The notes below the pieces were generated by a model. That model had not been told where the DNA came from and did not search any database. It was given only the letters and a program-made list of their open reading frames with translations. Shown piece after piece: positions 8,745 to 17,019 of a stretch of 42,817 nt of DNA; position 1 is the first letter of the stretch; each line of letters begins with the position of its first letter. The stretch covers positions 1 through 42,817 of the forward strand of contig JAUQPW010000044.1 in the NCBI GenBank assembly GCA_030550175.1. Direction: 5' to 3'. The translations under genes were made by a program, and so were the position numbers. The stretch is from a bacterium. GTDB taxonomy: Bacteria; Moduliflexota; Moduliflexia; Moduliflexales; JAUQPW01.

Positions 8745-8957
8745 ACTCCCACCAAATCCAATGGTTACTTTTCCATTTTCCACAATAACAGGGACATCTC
8801 GCCGTCCTTTCGAGTACTCTAGCATGCGCTTCAAATCCTCTTTGCTTCTATAAACATTGATGTATTCAAACGGAATACCTCTCCTGGCATAATCCTGCCG
8901 GGCATCTGAGGTATAGGGTCACGTGTCTTTACCAAAGATTAAAACTTTTTCGGACAT
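8733..8957 (-). CDS. UXX-star (seleno)glutaredoxin with two in-frame UGA (selenocysteine) codons
   Basis: A 74-residue glutaredoxin-like protein if both in-frame UGA codons are read as selenocysteine. It begins MSEKVLIFGKDT-U13-PYTSDARQDYA; U13 is the UGA at 8921-8919, where glutaredoxins carry the nucleophilic Cys before Pro-Tyr. The fold continues with GIPFEYINVYRSKED and the cis-Pro motif DVPVIVENGKVTIGFGG. It ends S-U72-S-V-stop; U72 is the UGA at 8744-8742, giving the U-x-x-stop terminus that names the UXX-star family. Each UGA is followed by a SECIS-like hairpin. Standard ORF calling misses this gene because both UGAs read as stops. Function is probably thiol/selenol redox; the natural partner is unknown. 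The ribosome site (CAGG before ATG) is weak. Confidence 0.85.
8875..8921 (-). promoter_or_regulatory. SECIS-like hairpin for the active-site selenocysteine codon
   Basis: After the UGA at 8921-8919 the minus strand has an outer 7-bp stem ATACCTC (8914-8908) / GAGGTAT (8881-8875) and an apical 4-bp stem GGCA / TGCC around a GGATTA loop (8895-8890). The loop starts 23 bases past the UGA and opens with GG, as in bacterial SECIS elements. It lies wholly within coding sequence, so it constrains both RNA and protein. Confidence 0.7.
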
Positions 8958-8976
8958 ACCTGAGGGAGTCCAAAGT

Positions 8977-9018
8977 CCAGAGTTTAGAGTCCTGTTAACC
9001 CTGGACTTTAAACTCTGG
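8977..9018 (-). terminator. Long hairpin between the enolase-family gene and the selenoprotein gene
   Basis: The arms 8977-8992 (CCAGAGTTTAGAGTCC) and 9003-9018 (GGACTTTAAACTCTGG) pair over 16 positions with one G-T wobble and a 10-base loop. It lies 9 bases past the enolase-family stop and ahead of the selenoprotein ATG. It could terminate the upstream transcript, although only TTT follows on the minus strand. Confidence 0.45.
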
Positions 9019-9027
9019 GCCTTGAAT

Positions 9028-10125
9028 TTATTTTATTTCAAACCGTTGAACGGCTTCTTCATTGAGATCAATTCCAAGCCCGGGCTTCTGAGGTACTTCC
9101 AGGAAGCCCTGGACCGGTTGAAGGGGTTCGATTAAAAGATCATCAAAATTTACAATATCTGACTCTCTTAAGAAATATTCTACGGTTAAACTATTCGAAG
9201 TGGCTGCAACCAGATGAACGTGGATATCCCAAAAATAATGAGGAGCGATAGGAATATCCCAACCGCCGGCCATATGGGCCACCTTTATCCATTCGGTAAT
9301 TCCTCCGACAACCGTTACATCCGGTTGTAAGATGTCGGCAGCTTTTCTCTCAATGAGATCCCGGAATCCCCATCGGGTTCCTTCAATCTCTCCGGTTGCT
9401 ATAGGAGTTTCCAGGGCAGCCGTAATCTCAGCACTTGCCTGGATATTATCCGGCATGACCGGTTCTTCAAACCATTGAATATCATACGCTTCAAATTGAC
9501 GACCGGCTTTAATGGCCGTTTTAGCGTCGGGATAGGCATTGTTGGCATCTAACATCAAAGAGATATCCTCGCCAATGGCTTCACGAACACGCCGAACCCG
9601 TTCTACCTCTTCCTTTAAGGATAGTCGCCCAATCTTCATCTTCACGGCCTTAAACCCCTTCTCCACATAACCTGCCATCTCATCGGCCAAGTCCAGGGGT
9701 GTTTTTCCCTCCCGATAATATCCCCCGCTGGCATAGGCCGGAACTTTATCCCGATATCCTCCCAACAACTTATAAATCGGTTTCTGAACCGCTTTCCCCA
9801 CGATATCCCAAAGGGCAATATCGATACAGCTAATTCCCCGGATAATGGTCCCCCGACGTCCTGGAAGAAGGGTATTATAAAACATCTTATGCCAGATACG
9901 CTCCACATCAAAAGGATCTTCACCGATCACCAGATCCTTTAAAATCGATAAAACACCTTCTTTTACCAGGCGTCCACCGAATGAATAACCTATGCCGGTA
10001 ATTCCTTCATCGGTGATAACCCTGACTATCGTATACTCCCGCGCAGTAATAACCTTCGTAGAAAAGGCAGCAGGTTGTCTCAGCGGGATTCTAACAACCT
10101 GGCATTGAATGTCTCTAATTTTAAT
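9028..10125 (-). CDS. Mandelate racemase/muconate lactonizing enzyme family protein (enolase superfamily), ATT start
   Basis: An enolase-superfamily enzyme that would abstract a proton alpha to a carboxylate with Mg2+. Read from an ATT at 10125 it is 365 residues, the normal family length. It begins IKIRDIQCQVVRIPLRQP and has the capping domain, then the barrel with base pair K162-x-K164 (AVKMKIG), metal ligands D193 (MLDANNAY), E220 or E221 (WFEEPV) and E246 (IATGEIEG), and H296 (IAPHYFWD). The frame has no ATG, GTG or TTG before GTG 9930, which would delete 65 conserved residues. GGAGG lies 7 bases before the ATT. A TATACT box sits about 30 bases upstream. The substrate (sugar acid or other) cannot be told. 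Confidence 0.85.
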   Translation of the reverse strand: MKIRDIQCQVVRIPLRQPAAFSTKVITAREYTIVRVITDEGITGIGYSFGGRLVKEGVLSILKDLVIGEDPFDVERIWHKMFYNTLLPGRRGTIIRGISCIDIALWDIVGKAVQKPIYKLLGGYRDKVPAYASGGYYREGKTPLDLADEMAGYVEKGFKAVKMKIGRLSLKEEVERVRRVREAIGEDISLMLDANNAYPDAKTAIKAGRQFEAYDIQWFEEPVMPDNIQASAEITAALETPIATGEIEGTRWGFRDLIERKAADILQPDVTVVGGITEWIKVAHMAGGWDIPIAPHYFWDIHVHLVAATSNSLTVEYFLRESDIVNFDDLLIEPLQPVQGFLEVPQKPGLGIDLNEEAVQRFEIK

Positions 10126-10220
10126 AGTTGTCCCTCCTGTGGAATTTGTCCAAGTATAATTTCATAGAGAATGATCTTTAAAAAAATACTCCACCTTTTC
10201 CTTGACGAGATGAGGAAGCG

Positions 10221-11747
10221 GTGGTAGCCGTAAAAGTAAATATGCCGATCACTTTAGTAGAAATGAGGAATATTGTCAAGTATTTCCCTGGAGTTCTGGC
10301 TAACGATCATATTAATTTTACAGCCTGGAAGGGGGAAATTCATGGGTTGTTGGGTGAAAATGGTGCGGGCAAAACCACTTTGATGAACATTCTTTACGGT
10401 CTTTATCAACCCGATCAGGGGGAGATCTACTTCGAGGGAAAAAGGGTGGTTATCCAGGCCCCTCAGGATGCTATTCGGCTGGGGATTGGGATGGTTCATC
10501 AGCATTTTATGTTAATCCCGCGTTTGACGGTCGCCGAGAATATTGTTTTGGGACTCAAGTCTCCCCGAGAACCTTTTTTAGCCATCCGAGAAGCAGAGGA
10601 TCGTATCCAACAGCTTTCTGAAGAATACGGCCTCAAAGTAAATCCCCGGGCACGGGTTTGGGAACTTTCTGTAGGAGAAGAGCAAAGGGTTGAAATCCTG
10701 AAAGCTTTATACCGAAACACTAAACTCCTTATCTTAGATGAACCTACTGCGGTCTTGACTCCTCAGGAAGTAGATAGATTATTTAAGGCCCTGAATTATA
10801 TCCGGAAAAAAGGATGTACCATTATTTTCATCAGCCATAAGCTCAAAGAGGTTAAAGAAATTACTGACCGGGTCACGGTTCTTCGTAATGGAAAAGTCAT
10901 TGCAACTTTTGCAACGGCAGAAGTTACCGAGGGTCAATTAGCCAGACTGATGGTGGGTCGTGATATTTTGCTGCAGGTCTTTAACCCTCCGGTAGAAAAG
11001 GGAAAGCGTGTCCTTGAAGTTCAGGATCTCTCTGTATATAATGATAAGGGCCTGGAGGCTGTAAAAAAAGTTTCTTTTTCTATTCATGAAGGAGAAATAT
11101 TGGGTCTTGCCGGAGTTTCCGGAAATGGTCAGAACGAGTTGGTTGAAGCCCTGGTAGGTTTACGGAAAGTCGAAAAAGGAAGGGTTTGGATCTATGAAAA
11201 GGAGGTAACCAATCTTCCACCCAGGAAAATCCTAGAACAGGGAGTAGGGTACATTCCCGAAGATCGCTTAAAGGTAGGACTTGCGGTAAGCTTATCCGTG
11301 GCTGAGAATCTGATTCTGCGGCAATACCGTCACCCGGAATTTTCCAGGGGCGGCTTTTTCCGTTCCGAAAAAATTAAATCCTATGCCAAAAGTTTGGTTG
11401 ATCGGTTTAATATTAAAACACCTTCTCTGGATACTCCTGCCGGTAAGCTTTCCGGTGGAAATTTACAAAAACTCATTCTGGCCCGAGAAATTTCTCAAGA
11501 GCCTCATCTTCTCATTGCCATTCAGCCTACCCGTGGATTAGACGTAGGAGCTACCGAATATATCCAGACCCAACTTTTGGAACAAAAACAAAGGGGAACG
11601 GCCATTTTGCTGGTTTCAGAAGATTTAGAAGAAATATTTGCCTTGAGTGATCGGATCGCGGTGATATACGAAGGCCAGATTGCCGGCATTGTTCCAACCC
11701 GGGAAGCAGATCGGGAGCAAATTGGATTGATGATGGCCGGGGGATAG
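10221..11747 (+). CDS. BMP-type ABC importer ATPase (two nucleotide-binding domains)
   Basis: A 508-residue double ATPase, the energising subunit of a nucleoside/purine-like (BMP, YufO/NupO-type) importer. The first domain has Walker A GENGAGKTT (45-53), signature LSVGEEQRVEILKAL and Walker B LLILDEPTAVL. The second has the degenerate P-loop GVSGNGQNE, the signature LSGGNLQKLILAREIS and LIAIQPTRGLD with Gln in place of the catalytic Glu, which is usual in this family. The start is GTG 10221, with GAGG six bases upstream; an ATG at 10242 lacks a ribosome site. It heads an operon with two permeases and a binding protein. Confidence 0.92.
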   Translation: MVAVKVNMPITLVEMRNIVKYFPGVLANDHINFTAWKGEIHGLLGENGAGKTTLMNILYGLYQPDQGEIYFEGKRVVIQAPQDAIRLGIGMVHQHFMLIPRLTVAENIVLGLKSPREPFLAIREAEDRIQQLSEEYGLKVNPRARVWELSVGEEQRVEILKALYRNTKLLILDEPTAVLTPQEVDRLFKALNYIRKKGCTIIFISHKLKEVKEITDRVTVLRNGKVIATFATAEVTEGQLARLMVGRDILLQVFNPPVEKGKRVLEVQDLSVYNDKGLEAVKKVSFSIHEGEILGLAGVSGNGQNELVEALVGLRKVEKGRVWIYEKEVTNLPPRKILEQGVGYIPEDRLKVGLAVSLSVAENLILRQYRHPEFSRGGFFRSEKIKSYAKSLVDRFNIKTPSLDTPAGKLSGGNLQKLILAREISQEPHLLIAIQPTRGLDVGATEYIQTQLLEQKQRGTAILLVSEDLEEIFALSDRIAVIYEGQIAGIVPTREADREQIGLMMAGG

Positions 11748-11832
11748 TTTGTTATCCGTTGTTTTTTGTCCGCTATCGAGGCCCAATAGCAAAATTTACC
11801 GGGTGTTCCTCAAGTCAGGGCAGCTCCATATG

Positions 11833-12060
11833 CATCAGGCTAAGAAGGGGAAAAGCCTTATTTTCGGCCTGAACTCTCCTGTTCCTCCTCCCAAGGGATT
11901 TAGAAGGTTACCTGCCAAATTCCCCCTGGAGGGAGGTTAGGGAAGTGTTTGGACCTCAGGTCTAACCCTTAACTTGATGCTATGGAAGCAGCTCGTGGTT
12001 ATCCTGTTTAAGGGTAATCCTGGGAGATCGTCCTGCAGGTTATACGACTTCTCTATTAAG
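11833..12060. repeat. Composite intergenic repeat (copy 1), running up to the permease start
   Basis: Two blocks recur near 37 kb. Block 1 (about 11836-11875) is the reverse complement of about 36945-36985; the shared core is GGCTTTTCCCCTTCTTAGC. Block 2 (about 11972-12060) matches about 36977-37070 in direct orientation, with blocks such as CCTGTTTAAGG, TCCTGCAGGTTA and TTCTATT. A lower-quality C/G-rich palindrome lies between the blocks. The in-frame ATG at 11974 upstream of the permease lies inside this repeat. Confidence 0.6.
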
Positions 12061-13104
12061 ATGTTTTTTAAAATTTTGAATTCCTTTATCACAATACTTT
12101 TAGCCTTGTTGGTTGGGATGGTTCCACTTATCCTTACCGGAAACAATCCCGTAAGGGCTTACCTGGCCCTTTTCCAGGGTGCTTTTGGAAGTTTGTATGG
12201 GCTAACCGAGACGCTGGTAAAGGCTATTCCCTTGATCCTGACTGGACTGGCCGTTTCTTTCCCACTTCGCGCAGGATTTTGGAATATCGGAGCAGAAGGT
12301 CAATTGTATTTGGGAGCCATAGCCGCTACATGGGTTGCTTTAACCTTTGGGCATCTGGCCTCCTTTATTTTACTCCCTTTGGTTATCCTATCCGGGTTTT
12401 TAGCAGGAGCTCTATGGGGTTTGATTCCGGCTTTTTTGAAAATTCGGTTACAGGTGAATGAGATCCTTCTGACCCTGATGATGAACTATATTGCCGTTAA
12501 CGGATCTAATTATTTAGTATATGGCCCCTTAAAGGATCCGCAAGGAGCCAATTTTCCGATTACTGCTACCTTTTCAGAAGCCGCCTGGCTTCCCCGTCTT
12601 CCGGGTACCCGTTTGCATGCCGGGATTATCCTGGCTTTTACCATGACCGGGGTCCTTTATCTTATCCTGAGCAAAACACGTTTGGGCTATGAAATTAAAG
12701 TAGTAGGAGCCAATCCCCGGGTCGCCTTATATGGAGGTATTTCTTTGATGACCGTTACGTTGATCGTGATGGCGATAGGAGGTGGATTGGCAGGATTGGC
12801 AGGGGTCGGAGAGGTTGCAGGCCTTCAACATCGTCTCCGAAAAGATATATCACCCGGGTACGGTTATACCGCGATTCCTATTGCACTGCTTGGAAAGGGC
12901 CATCCCATAGGAGTTACCATTGCTGCCCTCCTCTTTGGGGCTTTGTTTGTGGGAGGTTCTCATATGCAACAAACAACCAAAGTACCTGTGGCCTTGATCT
13001 CCATTATTCAAGCTTTGGTCGTCTTGTTTGTGGTTGCAGGAGAAGCCCTAAGAAGTTCTTCCTTTGGAGTCCGTAGCCCGTTACAAAAGATAACAGGTCC
13101 ATAA
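12061..13104 (+). CDS. BMP-type ABC importer permease, first subunit
   Basis: A polytopic inner-membrane subunit of the BMP-family importer (YufP-like; BPD_transp_2 family). Beginning at ATG 12061 it is 347 residues: MFFKILNSFITILLALLVGMVPLILTG is the first membrane segment. Family motifs include FPLRAGFWNIGAEGQLYLGAIAA, VNEILLTLMMNYIA and GYGYTAIPIALLGKGHP. The frame is open to an ATG at 11974, but those 29 residues come from a dispersed repeat and are unlike any permease N-terminus. No good Shine-Dalgarno precedes 12061, so the exact start is uncertain. It lies between the ATPase and the second permease. Confidence 0.9.
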   Translation: MFFKILNSFITILLALLVGMVPLILTGNNPVRAYLALFQGAFGSLYGLTETLVKAIPLILTGLAVSFPLRAGFWNIGAEGQLYLGAIAATWVALTFGHLASFILLPLVILSGFLAGALWGLIPAFLKIRLQVNEILLTLMMNYIAVNGSNYLVYGPLKDPQGANFPITATFSEAAWLPRLPGTRLHAGIILAFTMTGVLYLILSKTRLGYEIKVVGANPRVALYGGISLMTVTLIVMAIGGGLAGLAGVGEVAGLQHRLRKDISPGYGYTAIPIALLGKGHPIGVTIAALLFGALFVGGSHMQQTTKVPVALISIIQALVVLFVVAGEALRSSSFGVRSPLQKITGP

Positions 13105-13135
13105 TTCAAACCATGAACTAAAGTCCAGCAGACCT

Positions 13136-14080
13136 ATGTCGGATATTTTAACAACTACTTTCCTTATTTCTGTCTTGGCAGCAGCCGTGCGTGCGGGAAC
13201 CCCTTTGTTTTTTGCTGCATTAGGAGAGATCCTCGCAGAGCGATCGGGGGTTTTAAATTTGGGCCTCGAAGGGTTAATGATCCTGGGGGCTTTATCTGGA
13301 TTTATGGTAGGAAGTGCGACGGGAAGCCCCTGGTTAGGATTGCTGGCTGCTATGATAAGTGCCGGACTTCTCAGTCTCCTCCATGCTTTCCTGTGTATTC
13401 ATCTTAGAGGTAATCAAGTCGTCAGTGGCATTATGCTGGTTCTTCTGGGGATGGGACTATCCAGTTTTGTGGGGGAAAACTTGGTTGGTAAGACGACCCA
13501 GGGGTTTCAACCCCTTCCTATTCCCATTCTGAGCCAACTGCCGATCCTGGGTCCGGTTTTATTTCAACATAGTGCTCTGGTTTATCTGGCCATCTTGCTG
13601 GCCTTTCTTTCCTGGCTTTTTTTGTTTAAAACCCGTTGGGGCCTGGAAGTCATTGCCGTAGGCGAAAGTCCTGAGGCCGCAGACACGGTAGGTGTCCCCG
13701 TACAGGCTATTCGATACGCCTGTGTTCTAATAGGAGGTATGTTAGCTGGAATCGGTGGGGCCTTTCTTTCCCTGGCTTATACCCGCATGTGGGTAGATCA
13801 GATGACCGCCGGTCGCGGCTGGATTGCCGTAGCTCTCGTAATCTTCTCGGCCTGGCTCCCTCAAAGGGCTTTACTGGGAGCTTATTTTTTTGGTGGCATA
13901 GAAGGACTCCAGCTCCGGCTTCAGGCAGCAGGAATAGGAATTTCTTATCATATCTTGCAGATGATGCCTTATCTGGCCACTATCTTCGTCCTTATCTTCT
14001 CAGCCCGACGGGAGTTCCGACAAAAGATAGGAGCTCCGGCAGCTTTAATGAAACCATACGTACGTGGAGAACGAGCCTAA
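13136..14080 (+). CDS. BMP-type ABC importer permease, second subunit
   Basis: A 314-residue polytopic permease (YufQ-like) that should pair with the preceding subunit to form the transmembrane channel. It shows the family motifs GTPLFFAALGEILAERSGVLNLG and GLEGLMILGALSGF near the N-terminus and AVGESPEAADTVGV in the cytosolic loop that contacts the ATPase. About eight to nine hydrophobic segments are visible. It starts 31 bases after the first permease, consistent with one transcript. Confidence 0.92.
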   Translation: MSDILTTTFLISVLAAAVRAGTPLFFAALGEILAERSGVLNLGLEGLMILGALSGFMVGSATGSPWLGLLAAMISAGLLSLLHAFLCIHLRGNQVVSGIMLVLLGMGLSSFVGENLVGKTTQGFQPLPIPILSQLPILGPVLFQHSALVYLAILLAFLSWLFLFKTRWGLEVIAVGESPEAADTVGVPVQAIRYACVLIGGMLAGIGGAFLSLAYTRMWVDQMTAGRGWIAVALVIFSAWLPQRALLGAYFFGGIEGLQLRLQAAGIGISYHILQMMPYLATIFVLIFSARREFRQKIGAPAALMKPYVRGERA

Positions 14081-14148
14081 CCCCGAAGATCAGTATCCAC
14101 GAAGGACCCAAAGACTATAAAGAACCCTGGATAATAACTGTACCGTCC

Positions 14149-14199
14149 TTTAAAAACTGGTTGTATCTTATATAAAATACGAGGTGATTTTGCCTCGTA
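14149..14199 (+). promoter_or_regulatory. Possible promoter with overlapping palindrome before the BMP binding protein
   Basis: TTTAAA (14149-14154) and TATAAA (14171-14176) are 16 bases apart. Directly after the second box lies a perfect 7-bp palindrome TACGAGG / CCTCGTA (14178-14199, 8-base loop). This could be an operator over the start site or a 5'-end hairpin that protects the message. It could give the binding protein extra expression over the permeases. Confidence 0.35.
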
Positions 14200-14275
14200 C
14201 TGGGAGGAGAATTCAGAGGGTATTCTTTTGGTCCTTTGGGGTCTTTCGTGGGGATACCATACTAAGGAGAGAATT

Positions 14276-15310
14276 ATGAAGAAAAAATCCTGGCTTACAG
14301 GCATTGTCATCGTTTTGCTTTTTTCCGTTCTTTCAACCTTCGTACTTACGGTACAGGCTCAAGACAAACTCAAAGTAGCGTTTATTTATGTAAGTCCGGT
14401 CGGGGATTTTGGGTGGAGTTATGCCCACGATCAGGGACGAAAGTATCTGGAGAAGACCTTGAACTATGTAGAAACCGCCTATACAGAGTCTGTAGCCCCA
14501 CCCGATGTGGAACGGGTCATCCGGGATTATGCCCAGAAGGGCTACAAAGTTATCTTCACTACCAGCTTTGAGTTCATGGATCCCACACTGGAGGTTGCCA
14601 AGGACTTTCCAGATACTATTTTTGAGCACTGCTCCGGATACAAGACCGCGAAAAATGTAGGCACTTACTTCGGTCGTATCCACGAAGCTGCCTATTTAAG
14701 CGGACTCGTTGCGGGAAAAATGACCAGGAAAAACAGACTGGGTTTTGTAGCCGCCCATCCTATTCCCGAGGTTATCCGTAATATTAATTCCTTCACGAAA
14801 GGAGTTCGTGAAGTCAATCCCCAGGCAACCGTTAAGGTGGTTTGGACCGGTTCCTGGTATGATCCTCCTAAAGAAAAGGAAGCAGCTTTGAGTCTTATTG
14901 AGGCCGGAGCTGATGTGATCGCCCAGCATCAGGACTCTCCGGCAGCTTTAGAAGCTGCTAAAGAAAAACAAGTCTATTCGGTGGGATATAACAACGATAT
15001 GAGCCAATTCAATCCCGAGGGTTTTTTAACGGCTCCCGTCTGGAATTGGGGTCCTTTTTATGTAGAGGTTGTAAAATCTGTAAAGGAGGGAACCTGGAAA
15101 AGTGAAGCCTACTGGAAAGGTTTTGAAGCCGGTATCATTGATATTGCTCCCTATGGAAAGGTCGTCCCCCAGGAGGTACGAGATTTTGTAGACAAAAGAA
15201 AACAGGAAATCAAGGAAGGGAAATTTAAGGTATGGCCGGATAAAAGCGATGAAGAACTTCTCAAAATGAATTACTTTATCGAGGGGGTAGAAGGACAAAT
15301 TCCAAAGTAG
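14276..15310 (+). CDS. BMP family ABC transporter substrate-binding protein
   Basis: A periplasmic binding protein of the BMP/PnrA family, which in known cases binds purine nucleosides. From ATG 14276 it is 344 residues with a Lys-rich, hydrophobic signal peptide MKKKSWLTGIVIVLLFSVLS ending near VQAQD; there is no lipobox Cys, so it is probably soluble. Family motifs are KVAFIYVSPVGDFGWSYAHDQG, GYKVIFTTSFEFMD and ADVIAQHQDSPAALEAA. The start has AAGGAGAG nearby; an upstream in-frame start at 14228 would put 16 odd residues before the signal. Ligand specificity is not readable, and an allantoin- or oxoacid-like ligand is also possible given the neighbours. Confidence 0.9.
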   Translation: MKKKSWLTGIVIVLLFSVLSTFVLTVQAQDKLKVAFIYVSPVGDFGWSYAHDQGRKYLEKTLNYVETAYTESVAPPDVERVIRDYAQKGYKVIFTTSFEFMDPTLEVAKDFPDTIFEHCSGYKTAKNVGTYFGRIHEAAYLSGLVAGKMTRKNRLGFVAAHPIPEVIRNINSFTKGVREVNPQATVKVVWTGSWYDPPKEKEAALSLIEAGADVIAQHQDSPAALEAAKEKQVYSVGYNNDMSQFNPEGFLTAPVWNWGPFYVEVVKSVKEGTWKSEAYWKGFEAGIIDIAPYGKVVPQEVRDFVDKRKQEIKEGKFKVWPDKSDEELLKMNYFIEGVEGQIPK

Positions 15311-15357
15311 ATCCGGCAAAAACAATTAACCTTTCGGAGCTTTTAAAGGAGGTAAGT

Positions 15358-16218
15358 ATGGAATCAGTACCCAGAAGAGTCGAGAAGGTCATTGAGCCGC
15401 AACCTGTCGTTGAAGGAGCAGGTGTTAAGCTGAGAAGAAGTATTGCAACCCAAACCCTGGACTACCTGGATCCTTTTCTACTACTGGATCATTTTGCATC
15501 CAATAATCCCGATGATTACAAGGCCGGATTCCCCATGCATCCCCATCGGGGAATCGAAACCGTCACCTATGTGCTTTCGGGGGTTGTTCATCATCGAGAT
15601 ACCTTGGGTAATTCCGGGAGTATCGGTGCTGGGGATGTTCAATGGATGACGGCGGGAGGCGGTATTATGCACGAGGAAATGCCCCAGGTGCGTCCTGAAG
15701 GAATTGAAGGATTCCAGCTTTGGGTCAATCTTCCGGCAAAACTTAAAATGACCCGACCTCGATATCAAGATATCCGATCCCACGAAATTCCAGAATTCAA
15801 ACGGGAAGGTGGTACCACCCTCCGGGTGATCGCAGGGGTTATAGATGAGGTTCAGGGTCCAGTGACCGGTATTGCAGTAGATCCCCTCTACCTGGATGTC
15901 TTTGTTCCTCCCCACACCTCTTTCATACAACCGATTAATCGAGGACATACGGCTTTTGCCTATGTTTTTGAGGGTAAAGCGAAATTTGAAGAAAACGGAG
16001 CGATGGTTTCCCATCCCAGGTTAGTGGTTTGGAGCGATGGGGATAATATCCGAGTTACCACGGAGGAGAGTCCTGTTCGCTTTTTGCTGGTTTCCGGTAA
16101 GCCTTTGCATGAACCGATCGCGCGGTATGGCCCCTTTGTTATGAATACCCGGGAACAAATCGAGCAGGCACTCCTGGATCTCCGGCGGGGAACCTTTGTT
16201 TATTCAGAATCCAGGTAA
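15358..16218 (+). CDS. Pirin family protein
   Basis: A 286-residue bicupin of the pirin family, cytosolic, metal-binding; some members are quercetinases or regulators of central metabolism. The metal site of the N-terminal cupin is visible as MHPHRGIETVTYVLSG, VHHRDTLGN and GGGIMHEEMP, giving the usual three His and one Glu. The C-terminal cupin (about 170-275) lacks a clear metal site, as expected. A good AAAGGAGG precedes the ATG. It follows the transporter operon by 47 bases and may be cotranscribed. The biochemical role is unknown. Confidence 0.92.
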   Translation: MESVPRRVEKVIEPQPVVEGAGVKLRRSIATQTLDYLDPFLLLDHFASNNPDDYKAGFPMHPHRGIETVTYVLSGVVHHRDTLGNSGSIGAGDVQWMTAGGGIMHEEMPQVRPEGIEGFQLWVNLPAKLKMTRPRYQDIRSHEIPEFKREGGTTLRVIAGVIDEVQGPVTGIAVDPLYLDVFVPPHTSFIQPINRGHTAFAYVFEGKAKFEENGAMVSHPRLVVWSDGDNIRVTTEESPVRFLLVSGKPLHEPIARYGPFVMNTREQIEQALLDLRRGTFVYSESR

Positions 16219-16238
16219 AGGATTCCAAGAAATACCCT

Positions 16239-16440
16239 TTACAGGGATAGGCTTTTTAGAGGTAAAGGAAAATAAGCCTTTACCTCGATTCCTCCCGCTC
16301 CAGGGAAGGTTGATGGGAAAGGTTCTTCCTTTGCAACAGTAAAGGAAGAACTCGGGAAGGGGGGACTTGGGAGTTGTCTGGATTCCCCCCCCAGAGGAGG
16401 GGAGTTGGAAGGGTCAAGTCTAAAAAACCTATCCTTGTAA
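16239..16440. repeat. MITE-like element with about 20-bp terminal inverted repeats
   Basis: The left arm TTACAGGGATAGGCTTTTTA (16239-16258) is the inverted near-copy of the right arm (16420-16440, CTAAAAAACCTATCCTTGTAA with one base trimmed). Inside are smaller palindromes such as GTTCTTCCTTT / AAAGGAAGAAC (about 16322-16352). No gene is contained. The arm sequence is related to the element at 8429-8645 (shared AGGTTTTTT-AGAC core). It also gives the following gene a false upstream start. Confidence 0.65.
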
Positions 16441-16496
16441 AAGTTCAAGAAGCCAGATCTAAAACCTGCCTCGGCGAGAGGAAGTATCTAGCACTT

Positions 16497-16985
16497 ATGA
16501 CCGGCAAGGAGGGCAAAAAATCAAAGATCCCGGTACTGGAACAAACCTCGGCCGGGGGAGTTGCTTTCCGCTATGGCGCTTCCGGACCTGAGATCGTAAT
16601 CATCTCGGTAGGACCTCAAGAACGCTGGCAACTTCCCAAAGGCCTTGTTGATCCGGGTGAATCTCCGGAGATAACGGCTATACGTGAAGTACGAGAGGAA
16701 ACCGGAATTGAAACCGAGTTAATCTCTCCCATTGATACCATCGAGTACTGGTACATGGGCAGCCAGGATAACCGGCCTATACGATTCCGTAAGTTCGTAC
16801 ACTTCTTTTTACTGCGTTACAGGGCCGGTAATGTGAGTGAGCATGATCGGGAGGTAAACGAGGCGCGATGGGTCTCCCTGGAGGAGGCAAAAACCCTGCT
16901 GACTTTTAAGAGTGAACGGGAAATCGTGGAGAAAGCTGAAACTATGATCAAGGCGTTAAAGCCGGATAGTAAAATTCCTTCTTGA
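16497..16985 (+). CDS. Nudix hydrolase
   Basis: A 162-residue Nudix protein that would hydrolyse a nucleoside diphosphate linked to another moiety. The Nudix box GX5EX7REUXEEXGU is complete: GLVDPGESPEITAIREVREETGIE, which spans residues 51-74 and supplies the Mg2+-binding glutamates. The preceding SAGGVAFRYGASGPEIVII and WQLPKG resemble the MutT/diadenosine-polyphosphate hydrolase subgroup. I start at ATG 16497 because the upstream in-frame region to 16374 lies within an intergenic repeat; an AGAGGAAG lies about 12 bases upstream. The substrate is unknown. Confidence 0.88.
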   Translation: MTGKEGKKSKIPVLEQTSAGGVAFRYGASGPEIVIISVGPQERWQLPKGLVDPGESPEITAIREVREETGIETELISPIDTIEYWYMGSQDNRPIRFRKFVHFFLLRYRAGNVSEHDREVNEARWVSLEEAKTLLTFKSEREIVEKAETMIKALKPDSKIPS

Positions 16986-17019
16986 AGTCAATTAAAACTA
17001 ACTTTACGGAATGTTATTA

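Noticed and set aside
8566..8853. 95-codon plus-strand frame
   Set aside because: It spans a foldback element and the antisense of the selenoprotein gene.
11974..12060. Upstream 29-codon extension of the first permease
   Set aside because: It is encoded by a dispersed repeat also found near 37 kb outside any gene.
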